Shown here: one piece after another, positions 17,225-25,984 of the stretch
Position numbering within the stretch: position 1 is the first letter of the stretch
Layout of the letters: every line of letters begins with the position of its first letter
Assembly: GCA_019057635.1 (NCBI GenBank)
Contig: DXJL01000149.1
Coordinates: forward strand, 1 to 51,822
DNA: 51,822 nucleotides
From: Candidatus Heimdallarchaeota archaeon
GTDB lineage: Archaea; Asgardarchaeota; Heimdallarchaeia; Hodarchaeales; Hodarchaeaceae
Reading direction: 5' to 3'
The notes under the pieces: model-generated
Databases searched by the model: none
What the model was told of the DNA's origin: nothing
The model's input: only the letters and a program-made list of their open reading frames with translations
Program-made: the position numbers and the translations under genes

Positions 17225-18850
17225 TTAAATGCTTTGTTTAAAAGTATCTATTATATGTCTTTGTGATTTAGAGAGATTATAATGGTCAAGAATAAACGCA
17301 TCCATTTGAGTTATTTCCTCATTTCCCAAACATATTTCTCTCTCTATCTTCATTTCTGCTATTTCTTGTTCCTCTAATGCAGAAAATGGTAATTTAATGG
17401 GAAGTTGCTTCAAATAGCTGATAGGTATTTTTGGAAATATTTTCTTTACTGTTTGAAACTTATGGTTAAGATAAAAAGTTAATAACGAAGAGTTTAGTAT
17501 GATTTCTAGATGTTTTAAATTGAAATGAGACCATTGTGGCTTGAAGGTAATTATGTACACATCGCACACACAAAATAGCATGGTTGGATCATAAACTGAT
17601 ATAAGTTCACGACCAATTCTTCGGAGGAGCAATTTTGGTTTCATATACATTGATTTGTCTTTGAAAATTGATTTTCTGTTCGAATCGAATTCAATATATC
17701 GCCTATCTCCTTTTATGGAAAATTTACTGATATTTCTCCCAGCTATCACTGGTACAGACTCCTGTGTAGAAGGTGTTTCGTTAGTGAAGGTTGACTTAAA
17801 TCCTAACTCGATTCCACGCGTAATAGATGCGATATCCTTTAGGAAAAGCGCTCCTGTTTCCATAATCTCAAGAATTTCAGTGATCTCTGTAGCCAGATCA
17901 GGTAAAATGTACCTGAACTTCTGATCCATAATCATTCTTTGGTCATTCATTTTAATCTGAGAGAATCCACCTTCAACTGAATACTTACTGAATTCAATGA
18001 TGTGGGAAAGACCCTTCTCGGCATCAGTTTTCTTATATCCCATTACAATGCATGTTTCAACAGATACTGAAGGAAATACATTGTCATCCAACATGATGAT
18101 TTTATTGATGTTGAGCTGATTGAGTAATAAATCCCTGAATGCTTGATATCGAAAGTTTGTAGTAAAGTTATTCGGAATAAGGAAGATTAACGCTCCTCCT
18201 TCTCGTAATAGATGTATTGACCGTTCAACAAATAGAAGATAACTTTCTATTTCGGGATCAACACCTTCAAAAATTCTTCTATAGATATTTTTCTCTTCAG
18301 AAGTAAATGAAATCCCAAAGGGGGGATTTCCTATACAAATATCATATCCCTCTTTAGTGTTAGGTGCGGACCATTCATAAAACCAATGAAACGCATTTTT
18401 AACTAAATTTATGTCTGGTTGATTAATGTTAAGATCATCGAAGAAATAACGAGTTAATTTTTCTTCTGTATAATAATTCTTCATGGTTTTAGGAGGTTTA
18501 ATATACCCAATTAACGCATTTCCAGTTTTAAACGAAATTTCAATATCCTTACTTGTCGCTAATTTCCTTTTTTTTGACTCACATAAATTAATAGATTCAT
18601 TATTTATATCTAAACCATGCAAAATTAGTTTAAAATTTATTAGATCACTTTCTCTGATGTTGTTCTTTTGTTTCAAAATTTCAAATAAAAATCTACCATC
18701 TCCAACTGAATTATCAAGGATGCTGATACTTCCAGAACCAAGTGGTTGGTTCAGAATGTCGTTAATAAAATCGAGAGAGAGATTGACCATTAATTTTACA
18801 ATTTTTTCTGGTGTTGGGATCGCTCCTAGTGGTTCTTTTCCTTTTTTCAC
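17225..18850 (-). CDS. N6-adenine DNA methyltransferase, TaqI/Eco57I-like (MTase B)
   Basis: A 541-residue class I SAM methyltransferase of the gamma N6-adenine type. Motif X is TPEKIVKLMV (13-22). The SAM-binding motif I reads LDNSVGDGRFL (D46 to G52), where most relatives have D-P-S-x-G-x-G. The catalytic motif IV is NPPF (175-178) in YDICIGNPPFGISF. A C-terminal target-recognition-like region contains GRNISKF, KLLLRRIG and the family phrase SSLLTFYLNHKFQTVKKIFPKIP. No endonuclease domain is present. It is the last gene of a minus-strand run, 5 bases after MTase A. The AT-rich, Ile/Asn/Lys-rich composition is higher than in metabolic genes nearby. The methylated site is unknown. Confidence 0.85.
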   Translation of the reverse strand: MKKGKEPLGAIPTPEKIVKLMVNLSLDFINDILNQPLGSGSISILDNSVGDGRFLFEILKQKNNIRESDLINFKLILHGLDINNESINLCESKKRKLATSKDIEISFKTGNALIGYIKPPKTMKNYYTEEKLTRYFFDDLNINQPDINLVKNAFHWFYEWSAPNTKEGYDICIGNPPFGISFTSEEKNIYRRIFEGVDPEIESYLLFVERSIHLLREGGALIFLIPNNFTTNFRYQAFRDLLLNQLNINKIIMLDDNVFPSVSVETCIVMGYKKTDAEKGLSHIIEFSKYSVEGGFSQIKMNDQRMIMDQKFRYILPDLATEITEILEIMETGALFLKDIASITRGIELGFKSTFTNETPSTQESVPVIAGRNISKFSIKGDRRYIEFDSNRKSIFKDKSMYMKPKLLLRRIGRELISVYDPTMLFCVCDVYIITFKPQWSHFNLKHLEIILNSSLLTFYLNHKFQTVKKIFPKIPISYLKQLPIKLPFSALEEQEIAEMKIEREICLGNEEITQMDAFILDHYNLSKSQRHIIDTFKQSI

Positions 18851-18855
18851 CTTCC

Positions 18856-20598
18856 TTATTCCCCCTGCAAAATTATCTGTTTTTCATTTTGAGATAATTC
18901 ATAAAAATTGAAAACAATTTCGTCAATAATGGACCTAACATAATACATCTTTGAATATTTACCATTTATCTCTTCGACGTAAGATTTATTGACTTTAATT
19001 CCTATTTTTTTTTCTAGCCATGGTAAGTCGTCTACATTTCTTGTTCGAAAAAACCTATCGAGCTGCTTTATTAACTTAAAGAGATTCCTTGTATGATTTT
19101 TTTGATTAAAGATTGACTGATTAACCATATTATCTAGTAGTTGTCTTAGCTCTTTCCCTTCCATAAGATACAATTTGAAGATTTCTCCAATCACGAAGAA
19201 TTGGTCTATGTTTGATTCCTGTTTTACAGTAGAACAAATATCAGAGAGCTGACCTATTTCTATCATATTCTTAATTTTGCTACGGAAGTCAGAATTCGAC
19301 TCACCATTCAAACGAGGAATTATCAATTTATTTAAATATGGTTTATCTAAATCTTTACTTGTTACAAATCGTTTAGTATATATTGCATGTTGTAACCACC
19401 AAGTTATAAACTTAGATTGAAGTAAAGCACCATATGCATGAATATAATTGGACGAGGAATAAGGAGGAATTATATTAATAACAGTTTCATGAGTAAGGTG
19501 GACACCAGAGGAATCAACCCAAATTGGAAGATCTAATTGGAATTTTGGTTTGGTTTTATAAGCAATTATGCGTTGTCCAATGATTTTAGGTTGCCTTAAT
19601 CTTTTAAACTTAATTTCAGGAACATTTTCAGTGACATAATTACGTTCTGGTAATAAAAACCCGTGTGTAAGCGAAACTTTTTCTATTAATGGAGTAGATA
19701 CGTCTTTTACACGAAATTGACTACTTAAACCACGAAAAGCAGTCCATTCAATTCTTCTGTGATCTTTCAGAAGCTTTTCCATTAGTTTCTGCTCTGAGGG
19801 AGTTACACCCACTAAAAAATTATCGAAACGAATCGCATTTTGAGTCTTAATCTTGGAGACGAAAACTAATTTCTCTTTCTCAGAATCCCATATCCCAGTT
19901 TGGAATTCTAAAGATGGAGAGATTTTTTGTAGTGTAAGGGCGACTTGCTCTTGCAATTGACCAGAAAATTGATTTGCTAAATCATATACTTCTAAAAGAC
20001 GAACCTGAGTTAGACATAGTTGTCGAAACATTTTCCATTTATTAGAGTAAATAAAAGGTTTAGGTAAAATAAAAGAAAGGATACCCCTGTCTTTTAAGAG
20101 GTTAATTGACTTCAGTACGAAATATAGAGCAGATTCTGACGGAATATTCTCCTGGGTTTCTTTGGGACGCAGCTTTCTTATTTTATCCCACTCTTGTGGA
20201 GAATATTTTGCATGGTGAGGAGGATTAGATATGATTAAATCGTATTTTCTTCCATTATTCTCTGTATCAAATTCAGTCAGAAAATTTTTGAGATGAAAAA
20301 CAACAGTACATGTATCATCATTTACAGAGTTAATCACTAATGATTTAGCTTTTGAGAGCGCAGAAGGGTCAATATCTAAAGCATCGATATTGATAGAACT
20401 AAATCTATTCTTTAATATCTGAATAAGTGTTTTGCAAAAAATTCCTTCTCCAGCTGATGGATCTAACACTAAGAGAGTATCATTATCTCTTGGTTCATCA
20501 AGATAATAGATAATGTTTCCAATTATTGCCTGTACAATGTTTTCAGGTGTAAAATATTGCCCTTTTTCACTCTGAGTACTTGACAAGCTGAGTCCCAA
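18856..20598 (-). CDS. N6-adenine DNA methyltransferase-like protein with NPPH motif (MTase A)
   Basis: A 580-residue TaqI-like methyltransferase. Motif X is GQYFTPENIVQAI (13-25), motif I is LDPSAGEGIF (D46 to G52), the acidic loop is DALDIDPSAL, and motif IV is SNPPHH with NPPH at 125-128. The usual aromatic fourth residue (Y, F or W), which stacks on the flipped adenine, is His here, so activity could be altered or lost. The C-terminal half holds TRD-like phrases (KPYLNKLIIPRLNG, SKFITWWLQHAIYTKRFV). The gap of 15 bases to the upstream CCA-kinase gene and 5 bases to MTase B indicate one operon. Two non-identical methyltransferases side by side could modify the two strands of an asymmetric site. 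Confidence 0.8.
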   Translation of the reverse strand: MGLSLSSTQSEKGQYFTPENIVQAIIGNIIYYLDEPRDNDTLLVLDPSAGEGIFCKTLIQILKNRFSSINIDALDIDPSALSKAKSLVINSVNDDTCTVVFHLKNFLTEFDTENNGRKYDLIISNPPHHAKYSPQEWDKIRKLRPKETQENIPSESALYFVLKSINLLKDRGILSFILPKPFIYSNKWKMFRQLCLTQVRLLEVYDLANQFSGQLQEQVALTLQKISPSLEFQTGIWDSEKEKLVFVSKIKTQNAIRFDNFLVGVTPSEQKLMEKLLKDHRRIEWTAFRGLSSQFRVKDVSTPLIEKVSLTHGFLLPERNYVTENVPEIKFKRLRQPKIIGQRIIAYKTKPKFQLDLPIWVDSSGVHLTHETVINIIPPYSSSNYIHAYGALLQSKFITWWLQHAIYTKRFVTSKDLDKPYLNKLIIPRLNGESNSDFRSKIKNMIEIGQLSDICSTVKQESNIDQFFVIGEIFKLYLMEGKELRQLLDNMVNQSIFNQKNHTRNLFKLIKQLDRFFRTRNVDDLPWLEKKIGIKVNKSYVEEINGKYSKMYYVRSIIDEIVFNFYELSQNEKQIILQGE

Positions 20599-20613
20599 AA
20601 ATCGTATTTTTCG

Positions 20614-22578
20614 CTAGGAGCTGAGATTTAACATAGCTTTAATTTTCTTCGCAGTGAAAGTCTTACCAGTAAGTACATTGCCACTCATTATAATAAGACG
20701 ATGTTTGTTTTTCCTTATTCTTAATAGTAAATCCTTCAGTATCTCATCGTAATCGTCTGATCTCGTGGATAACTCAACCACTTGACTACTACTAGGAACA
20801 CGAAGGGAATTCATATATGAATCTATTAAACTTTCATAACGGTTATAAATTATGATATCTGCATCACTTTTAGTAAGAGATTGCTCTTCTTGACTCCTAG
20901 CATCGAAATTCAATTTGAGATCAATTTTTGATGTACTAGTATGTAGGAATATTGGATTAAAAGCTCTAAATTTCTTAATTAATGTCTCCCTATGAGTTGG
21001 ATGTGATGGAGAGTTAAGATTAGTTCCGTCAAAAATCACAATATTGGATTTATTACGACGAAGAAGGCAAGATACCAGCCATATTGCGAGAAGATATGTA
21101 TGAGCACTTTCCCATGAAGAATAATCATGTAGATTTTCACGGTATAACTTTCGAACATGATCGGTTGAAATGATAGTAACCCTCGGACTTTTAGATGAGG
21201 TGCATAGGCTTAAAACTTTTTTAATATTGTCGAGAATTGTATATAGCTCTTTTTTAGAATTGAATGACGGTTTCACTTCCACTTGTTCTCGTAACAAATC
21301 CAAACAGATACCTATAAATTCACGTTGAGCAGATTTTGTTTTGTTAATATTTAAATGGGTAACGACCTCAGTTCCATCAATTTTTACATCCTTGAGATAA
21401 GTTGGTCTTTGGGATTCACTCCTTCTTCTTATATCAGCAAACAATGCATCATTAGGGAGGGGTTTGTTTCCAAGAATTTTCCCCTTAGCATGGTGAAATA
21501 GTAAGAAATCTTCAAGGAATTTAGGGGCAATGCCATAGAGTAACCGCCTTATCAAATAATTCTTGTATTCCTCCTTATTATCATCGAGAGAATATGGTAA
21601 AGGGATTTTATGAATTGATATTAGATGTATTATCTCATCTATGCGCTTGTTTGGAAATTTAAGCCTTTTGAGAATACGAGTTAAGAAATTTTTATTTAGA
21701 TCTGGAAGGAGGAAGGATGAATTAGAAGGGATGGCAGATAACTGATGAAAAAGAACAGAATATCGGAGATTTATTGATGATTCATTAGTTAAATCATCTA
21801 AAATACGCAAAGTAATCTCAAAACGAGATAAATTTATTGAAGGTAGAATATTCTGCATTAATTCATCTTTATATTCAGGTATTAGATGTTTCAGAAGATT
21901 GGTGGAATTTAGAGATCGAATTGCTTGCAGCCAATATAGCCCACCCATTAATTTATGAAATTCGGTTTCAATTCGCTCTTTTGAAATTTGGTCAAAGATG
22001 TGTAAATGCCTTGGTACCGCAGCAAGGGATGATTCCTCAACAGAATATCCTAATTGAGAAACAAATCTGAATATTCTGATTAATCTGAGGCCATCTTCCT
22101 CTAAACGAGCATCAGGGTCACCAACCAAACGTAAAATTTTATTAACAATATCAGAACGTCCATTGTAAGGATCTGTAAAAAATTCAGTAATGGGATCATA
22201 TGCAATTGCATTAATTGTGAGATCACGTCGAGCAAGATCCTCTTCAATATCAGTTACAAATTGAACATGGGATGGACGACGACCATCTTCATATTCCCCT
22301 TCGACCCGAAAAGTTGTAATCTCTATTGAAAGATTTTTAAATAGAAGAGTAACCGTTCCGTGTTGTATACCAGTTGGAATTACCTTGAATTTCTTAAATA
22401 ACTCCATAACTTCAGATGGAGATGCGTCTGTTGCAATATCCCAGTCATTTGGTTGAATTTCACCTCTTAGAAGATCACGAATTGACCCGCCAACAATAAA
22501 TGCCTTATATCCTACGGAAGAAAATTTGTGACAAACCTCAAGAATTTCTGCAGGAAAGTGACTTGCGGTGAATTCCAT
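20614..22578 (-). CDS. Class II CCA-adding enzyme fused to a circularly permuted PNK-like kinase
   Basis: A 654-residue two-part protein. Residues 1 to about 445 are a bacterial-type class II CCA-adding/poly(A) polymerase-like nucleotidyltransferase: GGSIRDLL (30-37), catalytic D45 and D47 in NDWDIAT, RRDLTINA (117-124), EDGLR (161-165), and a body/tail ending VKIDGTEVVTHLNINK to LLREQVEVKPSFNSKKEL. Residues about 465-654 carry the parts of a polynucleotide-kinase-like P-loop kinase in changed order: TIISTDHVRKLYRE (468-481), IVIFDGTNLN (513-522) with HRETLIKKF, PIFLHTSTS (542-550), then LIIMSGNVLTGKTFTAKKIK with the P-loop GNVLTGKT (633-640) only 14 residues from the end. All pieces are present, so permutation is more likely than truncation. 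It heads the operon with two methyltransferases. A role in tRNA or RNA 3'/5' end repair is inference. Confidence 0.8.
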   Translation of the reverse strand: MEFTASHFPAEILEVCHKFSSVGYKAFIVGGSIRDLLRGEIQPNDWDIATDASPSEVMELFKKFKVIPTGIQHGTVTLLFKNLSIEITTFRVEGEYEDGRRPSHVQFVTDIEEDLARRDLTINAIAYDPITEFFTDPYNGRSDIVNKILRLVGDPDARLEEDGLRLIRIFRFVSQLGYSVEESSLAAVPRHLHIFDQISKERIETEFHKLMGGLYWLQAIRSLNSTNLLKHLIPEYKDELMQNILPSINLSRFEITLRILDDLTNESSINLRYSVLFHQLSAIPSNSSFLLPDLNKNFLTRILKRLKFPNKRIDEIIHLISIHKIPLPYSLDDNKEEYKNYLIRRLLYGIAPKFLEDFLLFHHAKGKILGNKPLPNDALFADIRRRSESQRPTYLKDVKIDGTEVVTHLNINKTKSAQREFIGICLDLLREQVEVKPSFNSKKELYTILDNIKKVLSLCTSSKSPRVTIISTDHVRKLYRENLHDYSSWESAHTYLLAIWLVSCLLRRNKSNIVIFDGTNLNSPSHPTHRETLIKKFRAFNPIFLHTSTSKIDLKLNFDARSQEEQSLTKSDADIIIYNRYESLIDSYMNSLRVPSSSQVVELSTRSDDYDEILKDLLLRIRKNKHRLIIMSGNVLTGKTFTAKKIKAMLNLSS

Positions 22579-22675
22579 GGTCAGACCTCATCTGTATACT
22601 TTCGAATTGAGGAAAAGGACTATTAAAAGCTATAATATCTTCCATTGATTAACTAAACTTTCTGAGAGATGATAT

Positions 22676-25297
22676 TTGCAACAGCTATCTCAAAACCTAA
22701 AAGAGCTTTATGTATTACTTCTTCAAGAAGGACGCTTCCTAAATTGGTCGGATGCAGTCACCTTTGAGGTAGCTTTAAATTCACTTATTAAATTCCTCTC
22801 CTTATTTTATTACCAACCATGGAACAAAATCGTAGAAGAGCCATTTTCTTCATTGAAAAAGACAGAAAAAAGGATGATTTTTCTCGAAAAATTTTTTCAT
22901 TCATTTGAGTATTCTGCAGGTGGAAATGAAAAGCAGGCTGTAGAGAAATCAATATTTTATCTATCAGCTCCTACACCGAAAGAAAAACAACTACTAAAAA
23001 GTATTCCAGGTGAAGATTGGAATCAAGTGATTAATCTTCTAGAGACTTATACATTCAACTCTGTGGAAAAATTCCAAGAGTCTACTAACCAAGAGGGTGA
23101 AATAACCCCTGAATTTCTTTCATTCTTTGCAGAAATTGTCATAAATGAATTTGAAAAAGATTTTTCAGTTTCACCTAAAGTATCAAGTCGAAAAACAAAA
23201 GGAGTATACTATTCACCTTGGAAAATCATCAGAGAATTGGCCGATAATCTCATATCTGATGACAGAACTCAGGTAACGGTTTTAGACCCTAGTTGTGGGA
23301 CTGGTTCATTTTTACTTTATACGACAGAAAGAATTTATCAAAATCAACAGAAATACGAAGGCAATTATGAAGATAATCCATCAAACATCGTCAAAAACTT
23401 CATTTACGGTGTAGATAAATCAAGTTCGGGTATATTAGTTACAAAATTAAGATTACTTCTCTGGATTTTAGGTAAAGATCCCGAATCAAATTTAGATACT
23501 GAAACACATATTTTTTCAAATATTCGAGAGGGAAACTCACTTTTTGGCTTTATTAATGAAAAATTTAATCCGACTATTGATTTAATTAATTATTTATCCC
23601 AGAATATTCAGAAAATAGGGGTAAAGAGTTCCAAACTTGTTGAAATGGAAAAGTATCTGAATAAAGATTGGGTTATTTGCTGTGACATACTCAAATCTGT
23701 TTTAACAGAGAGAGATTTCGTAATTAGAGCAAATATCGATTCTTTAATGGAACAGGTAAATAAAGATCTTTCAAAGATATTTAATAATGCATACGTTCAA
23801 TTTTTATCAACCTTAACGAACCAAACTATGAATTTGAAGTCCCTATATAATACAAAAGTAACCCAACTTGAATTTTTTCATTGGGGATTGATGTTTCCCG
23901 AGATTCTGAGACAAGGTGGATTTGATATTTGCTTGGGTAATCCTCCATATGGTCGTTCAATCCTTTCAGTGACTGAGAAAAATATCTTGAAGGCGTCCTA
24001 CAGTTCATGTAAGGGCTCTAACGCGAAAAAAATTAGTTTAAATGCAGCTGGGGCATTTATTGAACGTTCAATAAAACTCCTTAAACCAGAAGGTCGTTTG
24101 GCATTTATTCTCCCATTTTCAATCCTTAGGGTTGAAGAATTTGAAAGAATTCGTGATTATATTCTAGAAAAAACCGTGATAGACGAAATTCACGATGAAT
24201 CTGCAGCATTTCAAACTGTAACACTAGAGATGTGTTCATTAATCTTAACCAAACAACAAAAAAACGACTATCCGATTTTTATTAAACCTAGAAAGGGTTT
24301 AAAACTAGTATCACAGGTAAATAAATCGGTTTTTATGAACTACAAACGGTTTATGATATATTATGACACAAATTGGCAGATAATTACTCGAAATGGGGAA
24401 TTTTCTCAAATAATGGGAGATTATGGAGTAGATCATAGGATTGTTAAGAAAGATTTGAAACGGAATTACACTCCTTCCATGGAATATGTAGTTCCTTTTC
24501 TTCATTCAGGAAGATGTGTCACTCGTTATGCACTGAATCCTAATTATTTTCATTGGTCAAAATCGAATCATAAGAATCCTAGATTTATCGACTATCTTGA
24601 GAAACCTAAACTTGTTTGTACTGCAATTGGTAACGAGTTTCGGGTAGCTTACAAACCTAGGGGAATCGTACCAGGAACAAATGTCTCAATAATGGAAATT
24701 TCAAACCCTCAACATGATTTCTTTCCTCTAATGATTATACTCAATTCTTCTCTAATTAATTATTTATTAAAACGATATATATTGAATTATTCTCATCTAA
24801 CGGTCTATCTACACAAATATTATACACAATTAATACCAATAAAATATCCATGGTCTTATGAAAAGGAATGGAGAATAATTGGGACCTATATATCCTTGTT
24901 GAATCAGATACAACAATTGAACCTTGGACTCTCCTACCAGAAAGAATTGAAATTTTTGGGAGAAATTACAGAGCACATGGTTTACCATTTATATCTTCCA
25001 GAAATTTATACAGATTCAAAATTGACGTTAACATCCATACTTCAGGATTCCCTTCTTGAAATCCAATTTGAGGATTGTATTGAGGCACTCTTATCCCCAA
25101 CTAGCGATATTGAGGAGATTATAAAGGAAAAAAATTCTGATGTAATGATAGCTGAAGCAAGAATACTGGCTGTCATTAGTACATTGAAAACTGAATCAAT
25201 TCTTAATATCCTCTCTCAATCCAAGCAACTAAGAGAAAAATCGGGAATAACGAAAAAAATACTCCTTGATACAACACCAAAGATGATTCGAACATAA
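22676..25297 (+). CDS. Large N6-adenine DNA methyltransferase, Eco57I/PglX-like (MTase C)
   Basis: An 873-residue methyltransferase starting at TTG (22676); no in-frame ATG lies near, and the first internal Met is about 60 residues in. The N-terminal 165 residues are of unknown fold. Then come motif X GVYYSPWKIIREL (about 182), motif I LDPSCGTGSFLL (D204 to G210), an acidic GVDKSSSGILV loop and motif IV FDICLGNPPYGRS (NPPY 422-425). A TRD region includes LHSGRCVTRY, KLVCTAIGNEFRVAYKPRG, ILNSSLINYLL and HLTVYLHKYYTQLIPIKYP. I see no PD-(D/E)xK or HNH nuclease, so it is not a standard type IIG enzyme. It is divergent from the CCA-kinase gene across 97 bases and probably belongs to the same module. 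Confidence 0.85.
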   Translation: MQQLSQNLKELYVLLLQEGRFLNWSDAVTFEVALNSLIKFLSLFYYQPWNKIVEEPFSSLKKTEKRMIFLEKFFHSFEYSAGGNEKQAVEKSIFYLSAPTPKEKQLLKSIPGEDWNQVINLLETYTFNSVEKFQESTNQEGEITPEFLSFFAEIVINEFEKDFSVSPKVSSRKTKGVYYSPWKIIRELADNLISDDRTQVTVLDPSCGTGSFLLYTTERIYQNQQKYEGNYEDNPSNIVKNFIYGVDKSSSGILVTKLRLLLWILGKDPESNLDTETHIFSNIREGNSLFGFINEKFNPTIDLINYLSQNIQKIGVKSSKLVEMEKYLNKDWVICCDILKSVLTERDFVIRANIDSLMEQVNKDLSKIFNNAYVQFLSTLTNQTMNLKSLYNTKVTQLEFFHWGLMFPEILRQGGFDICLGNPPYGRSILSVTEKNILKASYSSCKGSNAKKISLNAAGAFIERSIKLLKPEGRLAFILPFSILRVEEFERIRDYILEKTVIDEIHDESAAFQTVTLEMCSLILTKQQKNDYPIFIKPRKGLKLVSQVNKSVFMNYKRFMIYYDTNWQIITRNGEFSQIMGDYGVDHRIVKKDLKRNYTPSMEYVVPFLHSGRCVTRYALNPNYFHWSKSNHKNPRFIDYLEKPKLVCTAIGNEFRVAYKPRGIVPGTNVSIMEISNPQHDFFPLMIILNSSLINYLLKRYILNYSHLTVYLHKYYTQLIPIKYPWSYEKEWRIIGTYISLLNQIQQLNLGLSYQKELKFLGEITEHMVYHLYLPEIYTDSKLTLTSILQDSLLEIQFEDCIEALLSPTSDIEEIIKEKNSDVMIAEARILAVISTLKTESILNILSQSKQLREKSGITKKILLDTTPKMIRT

Positions 25298-25571
25298 ATT
25301 ATGATCTATTTGACCTATAGACAAGTTCAATATTTCTTTCTTGATGTATTTCTATCTTTTACCCATTCATTTACCTTCACCGACTAAAAGGACTGATTTG
25401 GTAAAACTGGGATAATACGTGAGTAATACGAAAAATAATACGTCAATTTAGGTAATCTCCCATTTAGGTAGACCTGCGGCAAGAATCTAAGAAATATTTA
25501 TAAAGTTAAACATTTAGTATAATTGTCACTCAGTTTTTTATCTTTAGAAATTAGTACAAAGAGGCTAACGG
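25298..25571. other. Intergenic stretch before the small ORF
   Basis: 274 bases between the MTase C stop and the small ORF. No protein-like reading frame is seen. The right end holds a plausible promoter (listed separately). The middle has several T/A runs and the phrase AATACGTGAGTAATACG, a near-direct repeat of AATACG, with no clear function. Confidence 0.4.
25497..25504 (+). promoter_or_regulatory. Candidate TATA box for the 55-residue ORF
   Basis: TTTATAAA lies 68 bases before the ATG at 25572. An initiation site about 25-27 bases downstream would give a leader of about 40 bases, and a GAGG ribosome site sits 8 bases before the ATG. The spacing fits archaeal promoters. There is no experimental support. 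Confidence 0.4.
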
Positions 25572-25739
25572 ATGCAAGACCCAATTGATGGTGCACAACT
25601 CCTCAAGGGATTAACGCAAGAAATGACTGATTCTCAGAAATCGATTATCACACAATTAGTTCAGGGTCAAAATGTTTTTTCTAAATATTCAATTTCTGAC
25701 GCTCTAACTGAACTTGATGATCTTTTTGATTCAAAATAA
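25572..25739 (+). CDS. Small acidic protein, 55 residues, unknown
   Basis: The reading frame MQDPIDGAQLLKGL to LTELDDLFDSK runs to TAA at 25737-25739. It has a GAGG site 8 bases upstream and a TTTATAAA element at 25497. The protein is acidic, soluble and probably helical (two segments, about 5-30 and 38-53). No family is recognised. It lies directly after MTase C and before a decayed transposon, so it could be an accessory part of the methyltransferase island, a regulator, or an independent gene. The start/promoter context makes it more credible than a chance frame. Confidence 0.4.
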   Translation: MQDPIDGAQLLKGLTQEMTDSQKSIITQLVQGQNVFSKYSISDALTELDDLFDSK

Positions 25740-25984
25740 TTGATTGGTTGAAGTGTAAATCACGCATAATATCTGTACACAACTTGTGTCGTTCTTCCTC
25801 ATTTCTTGATGATGACATATTACCAGAACTCGAAATTCAGAGTAACAAACCCATGACTGAATTTATAGATTATGGGTGATATTTGAAATCGTCATATTTG
25901 GATAAGTGAATAGTCTGTAGGCGGCCCTTTTCAACTCTCATTAACCTTATCTGCCGTTCTGAAAGACTTACCCAAATAAGACAG
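25740..25984. other. Intergenic stretch downstream of the tnpB remnant
   Basis: 245 bases with no protein-like frame. On the minus strand this follows the remnant tnpB stop, where the right end of an IS605-superfamily element would be expected. It holds the GC-richer phrase GTAGGCGGCCCTTTTCAACT (25918-25937) in an AT-rich surrounding, which could be part of the old element end. No terminal boundary can be fixed. Confidence 0.35.
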
